Shown here: positions 8,737 through 17,395 of the stretch, in pieces
How positions within the stretch are numbered: position 1 is the stretch's first letter
Layout of the letters: every line of letters begins with the position of its first letter
NCBI GenBank assembly: GCA_020402865.1
Contig: JADBYT010000014.1
Location: 1 to 64,000, forward strand
DNA length: 64,000 bases
Direction of reading: 5' to 3'
Source: Bacteroidota bacterium
Lineage (GTDB): Bacteria > Bacteroidota > Bacteroidia > Palsa-965
Position numbers and translations under genes: made by a program
Notes under the pieces: model-generated
Databases searched by the model: none
The model's input: the letters and a program-made list of their open reading frames with translations, nothing else
What the model was told of the DNA's origin: nothing

Positions 8737-9505
8737 CGTTTTGTTGAACTTCCTGCTGCATTTTCTGCAGTTCTTCGGGCGTAATCAATGTTTCTTCGCC
8801 CTGCATGTCGCCGTTTTTCCAGGTCTGCCGGGCCCGCTCTTTTCCGTCGCGCAGATAAAACACCCACACGCCGTCTTTGAGTCCTTTTTTGTAATTGCCC
8901 ATAATACTGATGCGGCCATCTTCATAATACCATACTGCGCGGCCTTCGGGGTTGCCCATTACAAAAGTGCCTTCGGCTTTTTTCTGCCCTTCAAGATAAA
9001 ATTCCTGCCAGGCGCCATCCTGCAAATCGTTTTTGTAGGCTTTCTTTTCAAAAACCTTGTTGGTACCGGCGTAGTAGGTTACTGAAAGTCCTTCCTTTTT
9101 TCCGGCTTTGTAATTTTCTTCACTCAGCAGCATTTCCTCGCCGTCGTAAAAACGCCAGGTGCTGTCTTTTTGCTGACTGATGTACTTTCCTTCGGCCTGT
9201 TTTTTTCCGTTAATCCAGTAAAGCACCACGTAGGTGGTTTTGGCATCGCGGAAAATCATATCGCGCATTACGCGGCCTTCGTTGTCGTAGTAAGTAAACT
9301 TACCCACGGGCTGGTCATCTTTAAACTGGCCCACATACACCACAATGCCTTTATCGTCGGTTTTTCGCCAGGGGCCCTGCTTGCGGCCTTTATCATCCAC
9401 CTTGTTGGGATAACCGTCGGCCGCAGGGGGTTGGGCAAATACGGAAACGGCTGATATACAAAACATCAGCACCAGAATGAGGCGAAAAGGAAGGGTGTTT
9501 TTCAT
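8702..9505 (-). CDS. Secreted MORN-repeat protein
   Basis: A 267-residue protein with a signal peptide (to about residue 25, FAQ). The rest is a run of MORN-type repeats of about 23 residues: GRKQGPWR, GKFTYYDNEG, YKAGKKEGLSVTYY, YKNDLQDGAWQEFY, YKKGLKDGVWVFY. Such repeats form an extended beta sheet, and in Bacteroidota they occur in envelope proteins often labelled YwqK-like. No enzyme motif is present. It is the first gene of the minus-strand run that includes mnmA, with a TAnnTTTG box just upstream, so it may drive that run. Confidence 0.85.
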   Translation of the reverse strand: MKNTLPFRLILVLMFCISAVSVFAQPPAADGYPNKVDDKGRKQGPWRKTDDKGIVVYVGQFKDDQPVGKFTYYDNEGRVMRDMIFRDAKTTYVVLYWINGKKQAEGKYISQQKDSTWRFYDGEEMLLSEENYKAGKKEGLSVTYYAGTNKVFEKKAYKNDLQDGAWQEFYLEGQKKAEGTFVMGNPEGRAVWYYEDGRISIMGNYKKGLKDGVWVFYLRDGKERARQTWKNGDMQGEETLITPEELQKMQQEVQQNGGGEPKPPGGQ

Positions 9506-9513
9506 TGATAATA

Positions 9514-9521
9514 CAAATTTA
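9514..9521 (-). promoter_or_regulatory. Putative -7 box for the MORN-repeat/mnmA gene run
   Basis: On the minus strand this reads TAAATTTG, matching the Bacteroidota -7 consensus TAnnTTTG. It lies about 8 bp upstream of ATG 9505, which would make the transcript nearly leaderless. No clear -33 TTG is seen at the expected spacing, so the call rests on the -7 box alone. Confidence 0.45.
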
Positions 9522-9638
9522 CGAAGAAACCGGTTAGCTGGCCTTTTTTGAAGTGAAGCAAATTGCAGACCAAATTCATAAGGTGCCTGATATGGATTAG
9601 TAACGGGTGGGGGTGAAAATTATTTTTCGTGTAATGGG

Positions 9639-9809
9639 CTGAGAAACTGTTTAAGAATTATCCTTCGATTTTGTTATGTCCCATTTTCCGTCATACTTCG
9701 TTGACTTTTTTGCCCAGATCATCTCCGATATGCGCTGCAAAAGTCGCCTCGTCTGACGAAAAATGGCCTCATAACAAAGTTCAAAAACAATTCTTAAACA
9801 GTTTCTTAG
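9639..9809. repeat. MITE-like palindromic element, copy A
   Basis: A 171-bp element ending in inverted repeats of 21 bp with one mismatch (left 9639-9659, right 9789-9809; core GAAACTGTTTAAGAATT). The arms remain largely complementary inward, for example TTTGTTATG near the left end against CATAACAAA near the right, so the whole element can fold as a long imperfect hairpin around the centre near 9720. It carries no open frame. Related copies are at 12499-12665 and about 38115-38255. It occupies most of the 412-bp gap between the MORN gene and the hydrolase gene. Confidence 0.75.
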
Positions 9810-9917
9810 GGTAAACCGGAAAGGAAACACATACGATTTGTAAACTAAATCTGTTCAAAAATCAGCATCCGGGTTTTGAAAAGAGGCATTTAACTTCGGC
9901 ATAACAAACACTTACAC

Positions 9918-11363
9918 ATGGCAACCCGTTTCAGCATATACGAGCTTCAGTTAACACATGCGGCGTGCAGGTTAACCGTTCATCACACCGCAGCGCAGGC
10001 CACGGTATTTATTCAGCTTACCAGCGGCGAAATTGGCAAATCAGATTTCAAAACCAAATACCGCCACTATTTCTGGCAGTTAAAACTGGGTGGCGGACTG
10101 CTGCTTGAAATTCCGGAAAAAAAAGCGGCCGATGAAGAAGCCCTTGAGAAATGGGTAAAAACAATATTCGATGCCGTGGCTGATTTTTCGCGTGCAGGCG
10201 GAAACAATGGCGCACAGGAAACCGAAAATAAAAACCGGCTTGGCGATACCGATTATCTTTTCCCCACACATCTTGATTTACAGGAACAACCCAAACGGTT
10301 TACCAATAAATTCGAATTCAAAAGCCGTGAACCCGAACCGAACAGCGAGGCCTTGCCGGCAGATAAATCGCTGCCCAAATCGCCGGGATTTGTAGAGCGT
10401 GAGGTTTTTTTCGGTACCAACCGGAAATACCTGAGCGATACGGAAACGCTTCAGTTTTCGGCCAAACGCAATGAGCGCAATTTACTGGGCTGTTGCAAAG
10501 TGAGTATTCCGGAAAACCATATCACCGGCGAAATTGAGCGCCCCGCCTGGTGGCAGAAACTGGCGGGCGTGCAACCCAATCCGGCCAAACACATTACCAT
10601 TCTCAGCTCGGTACTGATTGAACGCGATCAGTTTATCGGCAGACTCCGTGAAAACAGCACGTCTGCCGACATGCTGCTGTTTGTGCATGGCTACAATGTG
10701 GAGTTTGAAGAAGCCATTTTACGGGCGGCGCAATTAGCATGGGATTTGAATTTTACCGGTTCGGCACTCGCCTACTCCTGGCCCTCGCAGGGCAGCGTAG
10801 AAGGCTACTTTGCCGATGAAGCCGCCGCCGAATACTCGCGCCCGCATTTTATGGAGTTTCTGCAAACCCTGCTCAGCGGCACCAGCGAGGGCCGTATTTA
10901 CATCATTGCACACAGCATGGGCAGCCGCGTGGTAAGCCGCGCACTCGAAAAAATGCACGACACCGGCATACCGTTCGGCCACCGCATCAGCCAGCTCATT
11001 TTTGCCGCACCCGATATTGACGCCGCCGTGTTCCGCGAGCAAATCAGCCCGGCCTTTGCCCAGCTCCAGCAAATCACGCTCTATGCGTCCGACAATGACC
11101 TCGCCCTGCAGGCCTCACAGAAACTGCGTTTCGAATATCCCCGCGCCGGACAGGCCGGCGCACACATCTGCATACTTAACAAGGTGGATACTATCGACGC
11201 ATCCGATGTGCGCACCGATTTTCTGGGGCACGGTTACTTTGCCGCCACCCTGCCGCTGCTCAACGATATTCACAGCGTAATTTTCCACGCACAGAAACCC
11301 GAAGGGCGCATGCTGAAACAGGTGGCCGCGGGAGGCGTGAAGTATTGGCGGTTTGCGCGGTGA
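9918..11363 (+). CDS. DUF900-type alpha/beta hydrolase with an unassigned N-terminal region
   Basis: A 481-residue protein. Residues from about 160 match the DUF900 (COG4782-like) esterase family: VFFGTNRK at 163-170, FVHGYN at 255-260, YSWPSQG near 286, and nucleophile Ser333 in AHSMGS. Probable partners are an Asp in SDNDLAL (392 or 394) and His438 in FLGHGYF, completing a hydrolase triad. No signal peptide is visible, so it should be cytoplasmic. The first 155 residues are unrecognised: a beta-rich start, then a charged segment and a Pro/Glu-rich linker. A TAACTTCG sequence upstream is one base off a TAnnTTTG box. The substrate is unknown. It converges on the LamG gene with a 9-bp gap. Confidence 0.8.
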   Translation: MATRFSIYELQLTHAACRLTVHHTAAQATVFIQLTSGEIGKSDFKTKYRHYFWQLKLGGGLLLEIPEKKAADEEALEKWVKTIFDAVADFSRAGGNNGAQETENKNRLGDTDYLFPTHLDLQEQPKRFTNKFEFKSREPEPNSEALPADKSLPKSPGFVEREVFFGTNRKYLSDTETLQFSAKRNERNLLGCCKVSIPENHITGEIERPAWWQKLAGVQPNPAKHITILSSVLIERDQFIGRLRENSTSADMLLFVHGYNVEFEEAILRAAQLAWDLNFTGSALAYSWPSQGSVEGYFADEAAAEYSRPHFMEFLQTLLSGTSEGRIYIIAHSMGSRVVSRALEKMHDTGIPFGHRISQLIFAAPDIDAAVFREQISPAFAQLQQITLYASDNDLALQASQKLRFEYPRAGQAGAHICILNKVDTIDASDVRTDFLGHGYFAATLPLLNDIHSVIFHAQKPEGRMLKQVAAGGVKYWRFAR

Positions 11364-11372
11364 TGGGCCTCG

Positions 11373-12347
11373 TTAAATCTTCAACCACTTAATGGTTGAC
11401 ACGCTGTTCTTACAATGTATCTGAAGGAAATAAATTCCACGCTCAAGCATAGCCACATCAATACGCTGAGCGGTTTGTGCTGCACCCGCCAACCAACTCC
11501 CCGAAGCAACCAGCTCTCCCACACTATTATAAATTGTATAGCTGGCATTATCGGCAGATGCACCAGATAATTGTACATCAAGAAATTCACTCGCCGGATT
11601 GGGTGAAAGTGAACCTGCGGTTACTGTTGTATTTATTCCCGTAGAAAGCTGCCCTTCGTTATACAGCATTACAATTTCTTCGTAATTAATTGCCCGGTCA
11701 TACAATCTGAAATCGTCAATCAGTGAGTAAGTCGGGTCGTTAAGCGGGGCATTGCTGCCTCCCAGTTTATTCAGTGTGCGGTAAACCGGTTGCGGAGGAT
11801 AATTTGTGATGGTAGTGGCAACAAGTATCGTATTCATCCAAATTTCATACTGGTTGCCTCTAACAATATATACAAGGTGTGTCCATGTATTGAGCGGCAA
11901 TACGTTTGGCGAAAAACAGGCATCACCGTTGCCGTTGCTGTCGTAATTTTCATTGGTGGGGCAGCCATTATAGGAATGAGAAAGTTTGCCCACCACATTA
12001 TCAATTACATATCCGTTACTGAAATCGTATAAGCGCGGATAAGCTTCTGTTTGTGTTACATTCACCCAGGCACTCACACTGTAATTGCCGTTTACCCAAT
12101 TGGCAGCAGGCAACCAGATGAAATTGGTATTGCCGGTTACTTCATAACAATGGTTAGGATTTCCGAAACGGTCAGTGCCGTATAAAGCGGTACCGGCAGG
12201 TGTACCATGCAGCGCACCTCCTGCATAATCAAGCGTATTACTATCGAGCGGATACCAGGCCGCTAAACTCAATACTGGCACTGCCTGTGCGCTAAGCATC
12301 ACTGGCAAGGCTGTAAATACACACAAAAAAGCAACTATGGCACGCAT
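11373..12347 (-). CDS. Secreted LamG-like (concanavalin fold) protein with T9SS sorting domain
   Basis: A 324-residue protein started at ATG 12347 (MRAIVAFLC), which gives a signal peptide ending near LSAQA; the in-frame ATG at 12365 would add six residues. Residues of about 30-225 have the laminin-G/concanavalin-like pattern: WYPLDSNTLDYAGG, SVSAWVNV, TWTHLVYIVRGNQYEIWMN, then IDDFRLYDRAINYEEI. Such domains bind carbohydrate or protein. The last 75 residues (SLSPNPASEFLDV, YTIYNSVGELV, ERGIYFLQI, TIKWLKI) are a Por/T9SS type A sorting domain, so the protein should be exported to the cell surface. Confidence 0.88.
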   Translation of the reverse strand: MRAIVAFLCVFTALPVMLSAQAVPVLSLAAWYPLDSNTLDYAGGALHGTPAGTALYGTDRFGNPNHCYEVTGNTNFIWLPAANWVNGNYSVSAWVNVTQTEAYPRLYDFSNGYVIDNVVGKLSHSYNGCPTNENYDSNGNGDACFSPNVLPLNTWTHLVYIVRGNQYEIWMNTILVATTITNYPPQPVYRTLNKLGGSNAPLNDPTYSLIDDFRLYDRAINYEEIVMLYNEGQLSTGINTTVTAGSLSPNPASEFLDVQLSGASADNASYTIYNSVGELVASGSWLAGAAQTAQRIDVAMLERGIYFLQIHCKNSVSTIKWLKI

Positions 12348-12365
12348 ATAACGGTTTTCCTGCAA

Positions 12366-12498
12366 AATTAGCCGGCAGTTGCACCCGGCTCCTGCCGTTT
12401 AAGTGCATTTTTGCACACCGCTCAAGCTATCACACAAAGTTAGAGGCTGTTCGATTTTTTTCCTGCCCTCCTCTCCGAATTATCCTTGCAGTTTTTTT
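12366..12498. other. Gene-free stretch upstream of the LamG gene
   Basis: Together with repeat copy B and 12666-12835 this forms a 470-bp gap without a gene. It should hold the promoter for the minus-strand LamG gene. Nothing else is recognisable. Confidence 0.5.
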
Positions 12499-12665
12499 TA
12501 GAACTCATCTCAAAATTGTTTTTCGAGATTTTTCCAAGTATTTTTTGATATGGCGAATATCATTTCGCAGCGCATAGTTGGGAACTCTGGGCAAGAAAGG
12601 ATGTGAAGCCAGATCAAAAAAGACGCAGTGAAAAAGCCGGAAGGATAATTTTGAGATGAGTTCTA
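12499..12665. repeat. MITE-like palindromic element, copy B
   Basis: A 167-bp element with perfect 19-bp terminal inverted repeats (left 12499-12517, right 12647-12665; core AGAACTCATCTCAAAATT). Read on the minus strand, its interior shares blocks with copy A in the same order: ATTATCCTTC, a T-rich run, GCCCAGA and TATGCGCTGC. The two are related elements in opposite orientation. There is no open frame. Confidence 0.75.
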
Positions 12666-12823
12666 CAATTGTTTCCATGAATCCGCTGCAAAAGCAGACT
12701 CAATTCATTTGATCATTCCGGCATACGAAATACAATACAATCCATACCCCGAAAAACGTCCAACCTAAAGGCAAGTAATATACTTTAGCCATTGAGCCGC
12801 ATGCAGCTTTCAAAAACTCCGCA

Positions 12824-12831
12824 TACCTTTA
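12824..12831 (+). promoter_or_regulatory. Putative -7 box for the beta-propeller-like gene
   Basis: TACCTTTA, one base from TAnnTTTG, lies 4 bp before ATG 12836. If used, the message would be leaderless or start inside the frame. A second near-match (TATACTTTAG) lies about 50 bp upstream. The call is weak. Confidence 0.25.
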
Positions 12832-12835
12832 TGCC

Positions 12836-13681
12836 ATGCAACTTCTCACTGCTCTTTCCATCCTCCTCTTCCCCACCCTGCTAAACGCACAACACGACTG
12901 GAACCGGGTAAAACCAGTTCGTTTGGCGGCTCCGCAATGGAGTGCGCCCGCTACCACCAAACCCACAGGCACCGGCATGCTCAAACAGGTAAGCATGCAG
13001 GCCAATCAGATTACCGATGGTTATGAATGGCGCGTAAAAAATGCCCTGCCCGATTATTTCTGGTCCATACCCAACACCTTCGGTTCTAAAAGCCCGGCCC
13101 TGCCGACAACCTATCCCGCATTTTACAACATGCACACCGTTACACTTGCCTGGCACGACAAAGGCATCGTGTATTACGTATATAGCGATTCGTTGCTGTT
13201 TGTGGCCGATTCGGCCAGCGGCGATGTGCATTGCGCGTATGATCTGGGCGCATACATGAGCAGTCCGGCCACGCAGCCCGGCGAACAGCGTTTCACGCTT
13301 CAGGAAATCCGCTTTGCCCGTCTTGAGGATTCCGTGCTTTACATTGCGGCATTTCATAATACGTATGCCAAAAGTTCGGGTAATCAAAACGGCTACATTA
13401 CCGCCATACATACCGGTACGCATCAGGTAAAATGGCGTTCGGCAGCACTGGTAAACAATGCCTCCACCTTTGTGCTGCGCAACGGCTACCTGATTTGCGG
13501 CTACGGTTTCACGGCCGAACCTGATTTTGTGTATGTGCTCAATGCCAGCTCCGGCGAAGCTGTGGCCTGTGTGCCGGTTAAATCAGGCCCGGAAACAATC
13601 TTCGAAAAAGGCAACAAGTTGTATGTGCGCACTTACAACACCGATTATGTGTTTGAAATGAAGTTGCCGAAGAAGAAATAA
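12836..13681 (+). CDS. Secreted protein, probable PQQ-like beta-propeller
   Basis: A 281-residue protein with a signal peptide (MQLLTALSILLFPTLLNAQ). The body has repeated strands of the sort LLFVADSASGDVHCAYDLGAYM, YITAIHTGTHQVKWRSA and FVYVLNASSGEAVACVPV. The D/N-x-x-x-G-x-x-V-W/A pattern is that of PQQ-type propeller blades, seen about three times. There is no T9SS sorting domain, so the location is probably periplasmic. The function is unknown. It ends 33 bp from the convergent TIR gene, with no terminator hairpin between them. Confidence 0.65.
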   Translation: MQLLTALSILLFPTLLNAQHDWNRVKPVRLAAPQWSAPATTKPTGTGMLKQVSMQANQITDGYEWRVKNALPDYFWSIPNTFGSKSPALPTTYPAFYNMHTVTLAWHDKGIVYYVYSDSLLFVADSASGDVHCAYDLGAYMSSPATQPGEQRFTLQEIRFARLEDSVLYIAAFHNTYAKSSGNQNGYITAIHTGTHQVKWRSAALVNNASTFVLRNGYLICGYGFTAEPDFVYVLNASSGEAVACVPVKSGPETIFEKGNKLYVRTYNTDYVFEMKLPKKK

Positions 13682-13714
13682 CCCGGCGGTGAATGTGTAC
13701 GTGTAACCCGGATA

Positions 13715-14245
13715 TTACTTCGGGCGGCGTTTCTGTTGGGAAGACCGGCTCGCCGGCGGCTTTTTTTGAAACCTGCTTTTCCACCAGTAAATACCTCCCG
13801 CAACCAGCGAGGCCAAGGTAACGCCGCCCACCAGCAAACCATTTTCATAATCGGCAGCGATTTTCTTTACTTTACGGCGCAGCGATGATTTGCCTTTCGA
13901 ATTCCACAGCCCGGTATGATAGCTGGCCAGCTCCGGCGGCAGTGAAACGGGCATAATACAAATCGGAATCACTTCAAGCATGTCCTGCTGTGCAAGTTCC
14001 ATGGCCAGTTGAAATTCTTCATACACGGTGCGGCTGCTATGCACCGAGTGCGGCGAAATAACAAGCACTACCGCCTGCGACTCCTGCAGTTGTTCCATGC
14101 TCTTCCTTCGCCAACGGTCGCCGGGAAGAATTGCTTCGTAATCAATTAGCGGTATGCAGCCGCAATCGCGGATAAACTCGCAGATTTCGCGGGCCTGTGC
14201 CTGATCGCGGCGGTCGTAGCTGATGAAAATGCGTGCAGAAAACAT
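13715..14245 (-). CDS. TIR-domain protein with C-terminal membrane anchor
   Basis: A 176-residue protein. Residues 1-125 are a TIR fold: RIFISYDRRD at the first strand and loop, GDRWRRKSMEQL, VVLVISPHSV, then RTVYEEFQLAM, where Glu76 or Glu77 occupies the place of the catalytic glutamate of NAD-cleaving TIR enzymes. A single hydrophobic helix at about 134-155 (GLLVGGVTLASLVAGG) is followed by a basic tail. The protein should therefore be tethered to the inner membrane with TIR in the cytoplasm. It lies 33 bp downstream of a second TIR gene in the same orientation. NADase activity and a defence role are inference; TIR can also be a scaffold. Confidence 0.82.
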   Translation of the reverse strand: MFSARIFISYDRRDQAQAREICEFIRDCGCIPLIDYEAILPGDRWRRKSMEQLQESQAVVLVISPHSVHSSRTVYEEFQLAMELAQQDMLEVIPICIMPVSLPPELASYHTGLWNSKGKSSLRRKVKKIAADYENGLLVGGVTLASLVAGGIYWWKSRFQKKPPASRSSQQKRRPK

Positions 14246-14278
14246 AAATGATTGTGAATTAATCGGGCATCAGCACCC

Positions 14279-15409
14279 TCACTTGGGCAGGAGTTCAATA
14301 ATCGTATTCACAAGTTCTTCGCGGTTTGCGGCAATCTGTTCGGCCTGTTGTTTACGCAGCAGCTCCAGCAAACGCGGTTTCGGATAGGCGCGTGTAAATT
14401 CGGGCAAATAGATCGCTGTGGCGTGTGCTCTACCGTTTACATAAATCACAAGCGGACTTTCCGAAAACACGTATTCATTGCCATACGGTTCAATGGCCGA
14501 CGAATCAATGCCCACCACAAACACCAGCGGCGCATCATATCCAAGCGTAAAGCCGGTTTCAGTTTCAATATGCTTACGCTCGGCCGGAAGCAAACTGAAA
14601 TTGCCCGAAGTCTGATACACCCTGCGCGATGCGCTGAACAGCGGTACACGATACATGTCTTTTTCTGTACGCAGCCGGCCCAACGATTTTACAAGCGGAT
14701 ATTTTTCGCGCAGTTCAAGCACACCCTTTCCGCTAAACTGTACAAACACAGTTTTCATTTCCGGCACACGCACCGATAAACTGATGTGCCCATCGCTGCG
14801 TGAAGGAGCAGAGCGGGCAAGCGTATTGTTTTGCTCATCTACCAGCGTGGCCGTAATGCCACTCAGGGGTGTACCGTTTTTATGCTGAACAACAATTGCG
14901 TTGTAATTCAGTTTGTGTGTGCGAAACGGACTGGTAAACTTCATAACCAGCAGCAACGTGATTGCAAGTAACACACACACAGAAATGGCCAGTAATAATA
15001 TGAGCCAGCGTTTATTTATACGCGAAAGCGCATTGAGCAACTTCACCTGATTATGTGTGGACCAGTCGATAATATTAAAATGATCAAAGCCACCGCTCCC
15101 GATGCTTTTGTCGATGCGAACCGGGATAATGTGTTTATTCTTACTGCGGTGAAGTTGCAAGGCCTGCTCAAACTCAAACCGGATACGCCCGTTTTTAGTG
15201 AGCGATGTATCCGAAAGCAGCACCACAATCACATCAGCACTGTTCATTTCATTCGTAGTCCGGATCTGCCATTTTTCGCCGGGTTCAATGTTTCGCAAAT
15301 CCTGAAACGGCTCATGCCCGTGCCCGTAGAGAAAATCAGCAATACGGTCGGCCGCGTCTTTGTCTTCGCGCGCATAACTGATAAACACGCGTTTCTTTCT
15401 GAGGTACAT
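14279..15409 (-). CDS. TIR domain, transmembrane helix and carboxypeptidase-regulatory-like domain
   Basis: A 376-residue protein. The TIR domain is residues 1-130 (RVFISYAREDKDAAD, PGEKWQ, VIVVLLSDTSL, IRFEFEQAL with Glu79 or Glu81 near the catalytic position). A strong helix at 135-157 (WLILLLAISVCVLLAITLLLVM) crosses the membrane. The outer part starts with a CarboxypepD_reg/Ig-like strand set (YNAIVVQHKNGTPLSGITATLVDEQNNT, then DGHISLSVRVPE) and ends with an unassigned 130-residue region. The layout suggests a sensor outside coupled to a TIR output inside. It is the upstream partner of the shorter TIR gene. The ligand and enzymatic output are not known. Confidence 0.8.
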   Translation of the reverse strand: MYLRKKRVFISYAREDKDAADRIADFLYGHGHEPFQDLRNIEPGEKWQIRTTNEMNSADVIVVLLSDTSLTKNGRIRFEFEQALQLHRSKNKHIIPVRIDKSIGSGGFDHFNIIDWSTHNQVKLLNALSRINKRWLILLLAISVCVLLAITLLLVMKFTSPFRTHKLNYNAIVVQHKNGTPLSGITATLVDEQNNTLARSAPSRSDGHISLSVRVPEMKTVFVQFSGKGVLELREKYPLVKSLGRLRTEKDMYRVPLFSASRRVYQTSGNFSLLPAERKHIETETGFTLGYDAPLVFVVGIDSSAIEPYGNEYVFSESPLVIYVNGRAHATAIYLPEFTRAYPKPRLLELLRKQQAEQIAANREELVNTIIELLPK

Positions 15410-15555
15410 GCGGGGTGTGTATTTTCTCCGTAAAGGTGTGGAAGGTGTGGTGAACGGTTATCCGCAGATTTGGGGATATTGAAAAGAAGGTTATTTACAA
15501 TACAACAAAAATGCTTAGCCAATTTGTTGTAATATGCATTAAAATACTAACTGAA

Positions 15556-16005
15556 ATGAAAAGAAAAACCAAAACCAAATTCGCACCAATTCCCTGGTGC
15601 ACGGCAAAACGATATGTAAAAAAGTGGCTTCAAGCAAATCCGATAGGTACTACCTGTTATGTCGAACTACCATATTCAGATATTACCAACCTGATTGAAC
15701 GAAACGATTTAAGTAACGATTCCAATGCCGCAATCAGAATTTACTTAGGTATAAACGATGAAGGAAAACACACCACAGTACTTATTGCTGCACGCACGGC
15801 TAAAAATGGCACAGAAGAGGTTGGTAATGATGTGACGCAATACGGCGAAAACTTTGGCACACTTTGCCCTCCATATAATTTTCAGTCCGATGCCCAATCG
15901 CTTGCCTCAGTAGCCATGAACGAACTGATAAACCCGGATATCAATATTGACCCGCGTTGCGAAGAGGAAACAATAACTAAAAAAAAAGTTAGCAAAAAGA
16001 AATAA
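15556..16005 (+). CDS. Hypothetical small protein with basic tail
   Basis: 149 residues from ATG 15556 (MKRKTKTKFAPIPW); the frame opens at 15511, but this ATG gives a soluble protein and follows an AT-rich leader. No family is recognised. It has mixed alpha/beta content with several conserved-looking blocks (YVELPYSDITNLI, IYLGINDEGKHTTVLIAA) and ends in a lysine-rich tail (TKKKVSKKK). There is no signal peptide or helix anchor. A strong hairpin follows immediately. It stands between the TIR pair and the lipoprotein gene but is transcribed divergently from the TIR pair. Confidence 0.6.
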   Translation: MKRKTKTKFAPIPWCTAKRYVKKWLQANPIGTTCYVELPYSDITNLIERNDLSNDSNAAIRIYLGINDEGKHTTVLIAARTAKNGTEEVGNDVTQYGENFGTLCPPYNFQSDAQSLASVAMNELINPDINIDPRCEEETITKKKVSKKK

Positions 16006-16008
16006 CAA

Positions 16009-16041
16009 AAAGCCACCTGCACACTACATGCAGGTGGCTTT
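16009..16041. terminator. Bidirectional intrinsic terminator
   Basis: Perfect 13-bp stem AAAGCCACCTGCA / TGCAGGTGGCTTT with a 7-base loop. It is A-rich on the left and T-rich on the right, lying between two convergent genes. It should stop transcription from both sides. Confidence 0.85.
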
Positions 16042-16051
16042 AAACTGCGCA

Positions 16052-17395
16052 TTACTTATTATTTAACTCCTCAAGTTCCTGCTGCAGTTTAAGCAGTTCA
16101 ATTTGTTTTTTGAGTCTTTCAGTCTCATCGGGATTAAGTTTGTCGTACAATCCGACTGCCGCATCGGCTGCTTTTCCCAAACTCTCAGCCGAAGGCGGCT
16201 CTCCGTTGATACTTATTTTGGTTAATGCGCCCGTAGTGGGATCAAACTTCACTTCGTATTTCGACTTAAAATGACCAGCTTTGATTGGAAGCTGGGCCAC
16301 TACTCCGGCCTGCGCCATTAGCAATAAAGTATCTTTTATCACTGCATTTCCTTTCCTTATGGCCACACTTACCTCACCGGGTATATTGTAGTAAAAGCTA
16401 CCTTGAGATTGACCGTTTTCAGAAGAACCATTTTTTAACTGAAATGGTTTCTTTGTAATACTTACTGCGTATTTTACACCTTCAGTTTTTGATCTGAAAT
16501 CAGCAGGCAGGTCAACTGAATCTGATGATGCTTTTAATCCACTCTTTTTATCAAATGCAAAAAGTGTTTTTGTTTCACCGGGATTTGATAATACAAATTT
16601 CAGCTTAATTGTTCTGATGCGTTCTTTGCCTACAATCTGAACTTCAATATCCTGCATTTTCTTTGTAATTGCCTCATTCATGAGTTTGAAGGTCTCGGCT
16701 GTTAACGCAAACTTTGATTGGTTAGAAATAAGATCGACTTGATTATTCTTCAATCTTTCATATTCTTTTTGAAGCTCATCCACTTTGTTTTTTCTATTTA
16801 GGAAATCTTTGCCTTGCTCAGGTACAGAAGAAGTTGTATCTTTTTTTGATTGTGATTGTGATTGTGATCTTGAACGTGATATTATTTTTTCATCAACACC
16901 GCGTGCCATCCCACCCATCGATGGCAGTGGTAAAAACTTAGCCGCCAGTTCGGCGCCAAACTTGATTACCTCAGTAACTACTTCAACAGATTGATCCTTA
17001 CTTTCTACTGTAGCAGCTGCAGGAATTCCGTTTCCGTTGCTCTCGTAGGTTAAATTAATTGTTCGCAATAAGCGTGGTTTTATTTCCACAAAATACCACT
17101 GGCTTTGATCGGCAACCGCCACATTAGCAATTGAAATATTCTCAATCTTAAAACTACTATCGCGTTTGTATTTCCAGCCAAACTGACTCGCAAATTCAGG
17201 ATACGCAGCATCAATTCCCACATCCGTTCGGGACACAGTTACATTCACCACCACTTCATTCTTGGGCAAACAGTAATAAATTCCTTTTTTTACCGGAATA
17301 TCTCCACCTGCCTCTTTGGTAACCGGTGGCACTGCGGCACAAGACCAGGCTAGTGTGATAAGCAGTATCATTACTGCGGTTAGTTCTTTTTTCAT
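16052..17395 (-). CDS. Lipoprotein resembling the DUF4831 family
   Basis: 447 residues with a lipoprotein signal (ITLAWSC, Cys about 19). After it comes a segment of the style KKGIYYCLPKNEVVVNVTVSRTD, followed by YPEFASQFGW, which recalls DUF4831 proteins of Bacteroidota. The match is from memory and tentative. The middle has a low-complexity Ser-Arg/Ser-Gln run encoded by hexamer-like repeats near 16850-16880, and a coiled-coil-like stretch (DELQKEYERLKNN). The C-terminus is a Gln/Leu/Glu coiled coil. It is probably an envelope protein. The convergent neighbour ends before the shared terminator. Confidence 0.5.
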   Translation of the reverse strand: MKKELTAVMILLITLAWSCAAVPPVTKEAGGDIPVKKGIYYCLPKNEVVVNVTVSRTDVGIDAAYPEFASQFGWKYKRDSSFKIENISIANVAVADQSQWYFVEIKPRLLRTINLTYESNGNGIPAAATVESKDQSVEVVTEVIKFGAELAAKFLPLPSMGGMARGVDEKIISRSRSQSQSQSKKDTTSSVPEQGKDFLNRKNKVDELQKEYERLKNNQVDLISNQSKFALTAETFKLMNEAITKKMQDIEVQIVGKERIRTIKLKFVLSNPGETKTLFAFDKKSGLKASSDSVDLPADFRSKTEGVKYAVSITKKPFQLKNGSSENGQSQGSFYYNIPGEVSVAIRKGNAVIKDTLLLMAQAGVVAQLPIKAGHFKSKYEVKFDPTTGALTKISINGEPPSAESLGKAADAAVGLYDKLNPDETERLKKQIELLKLQQELEELNNK

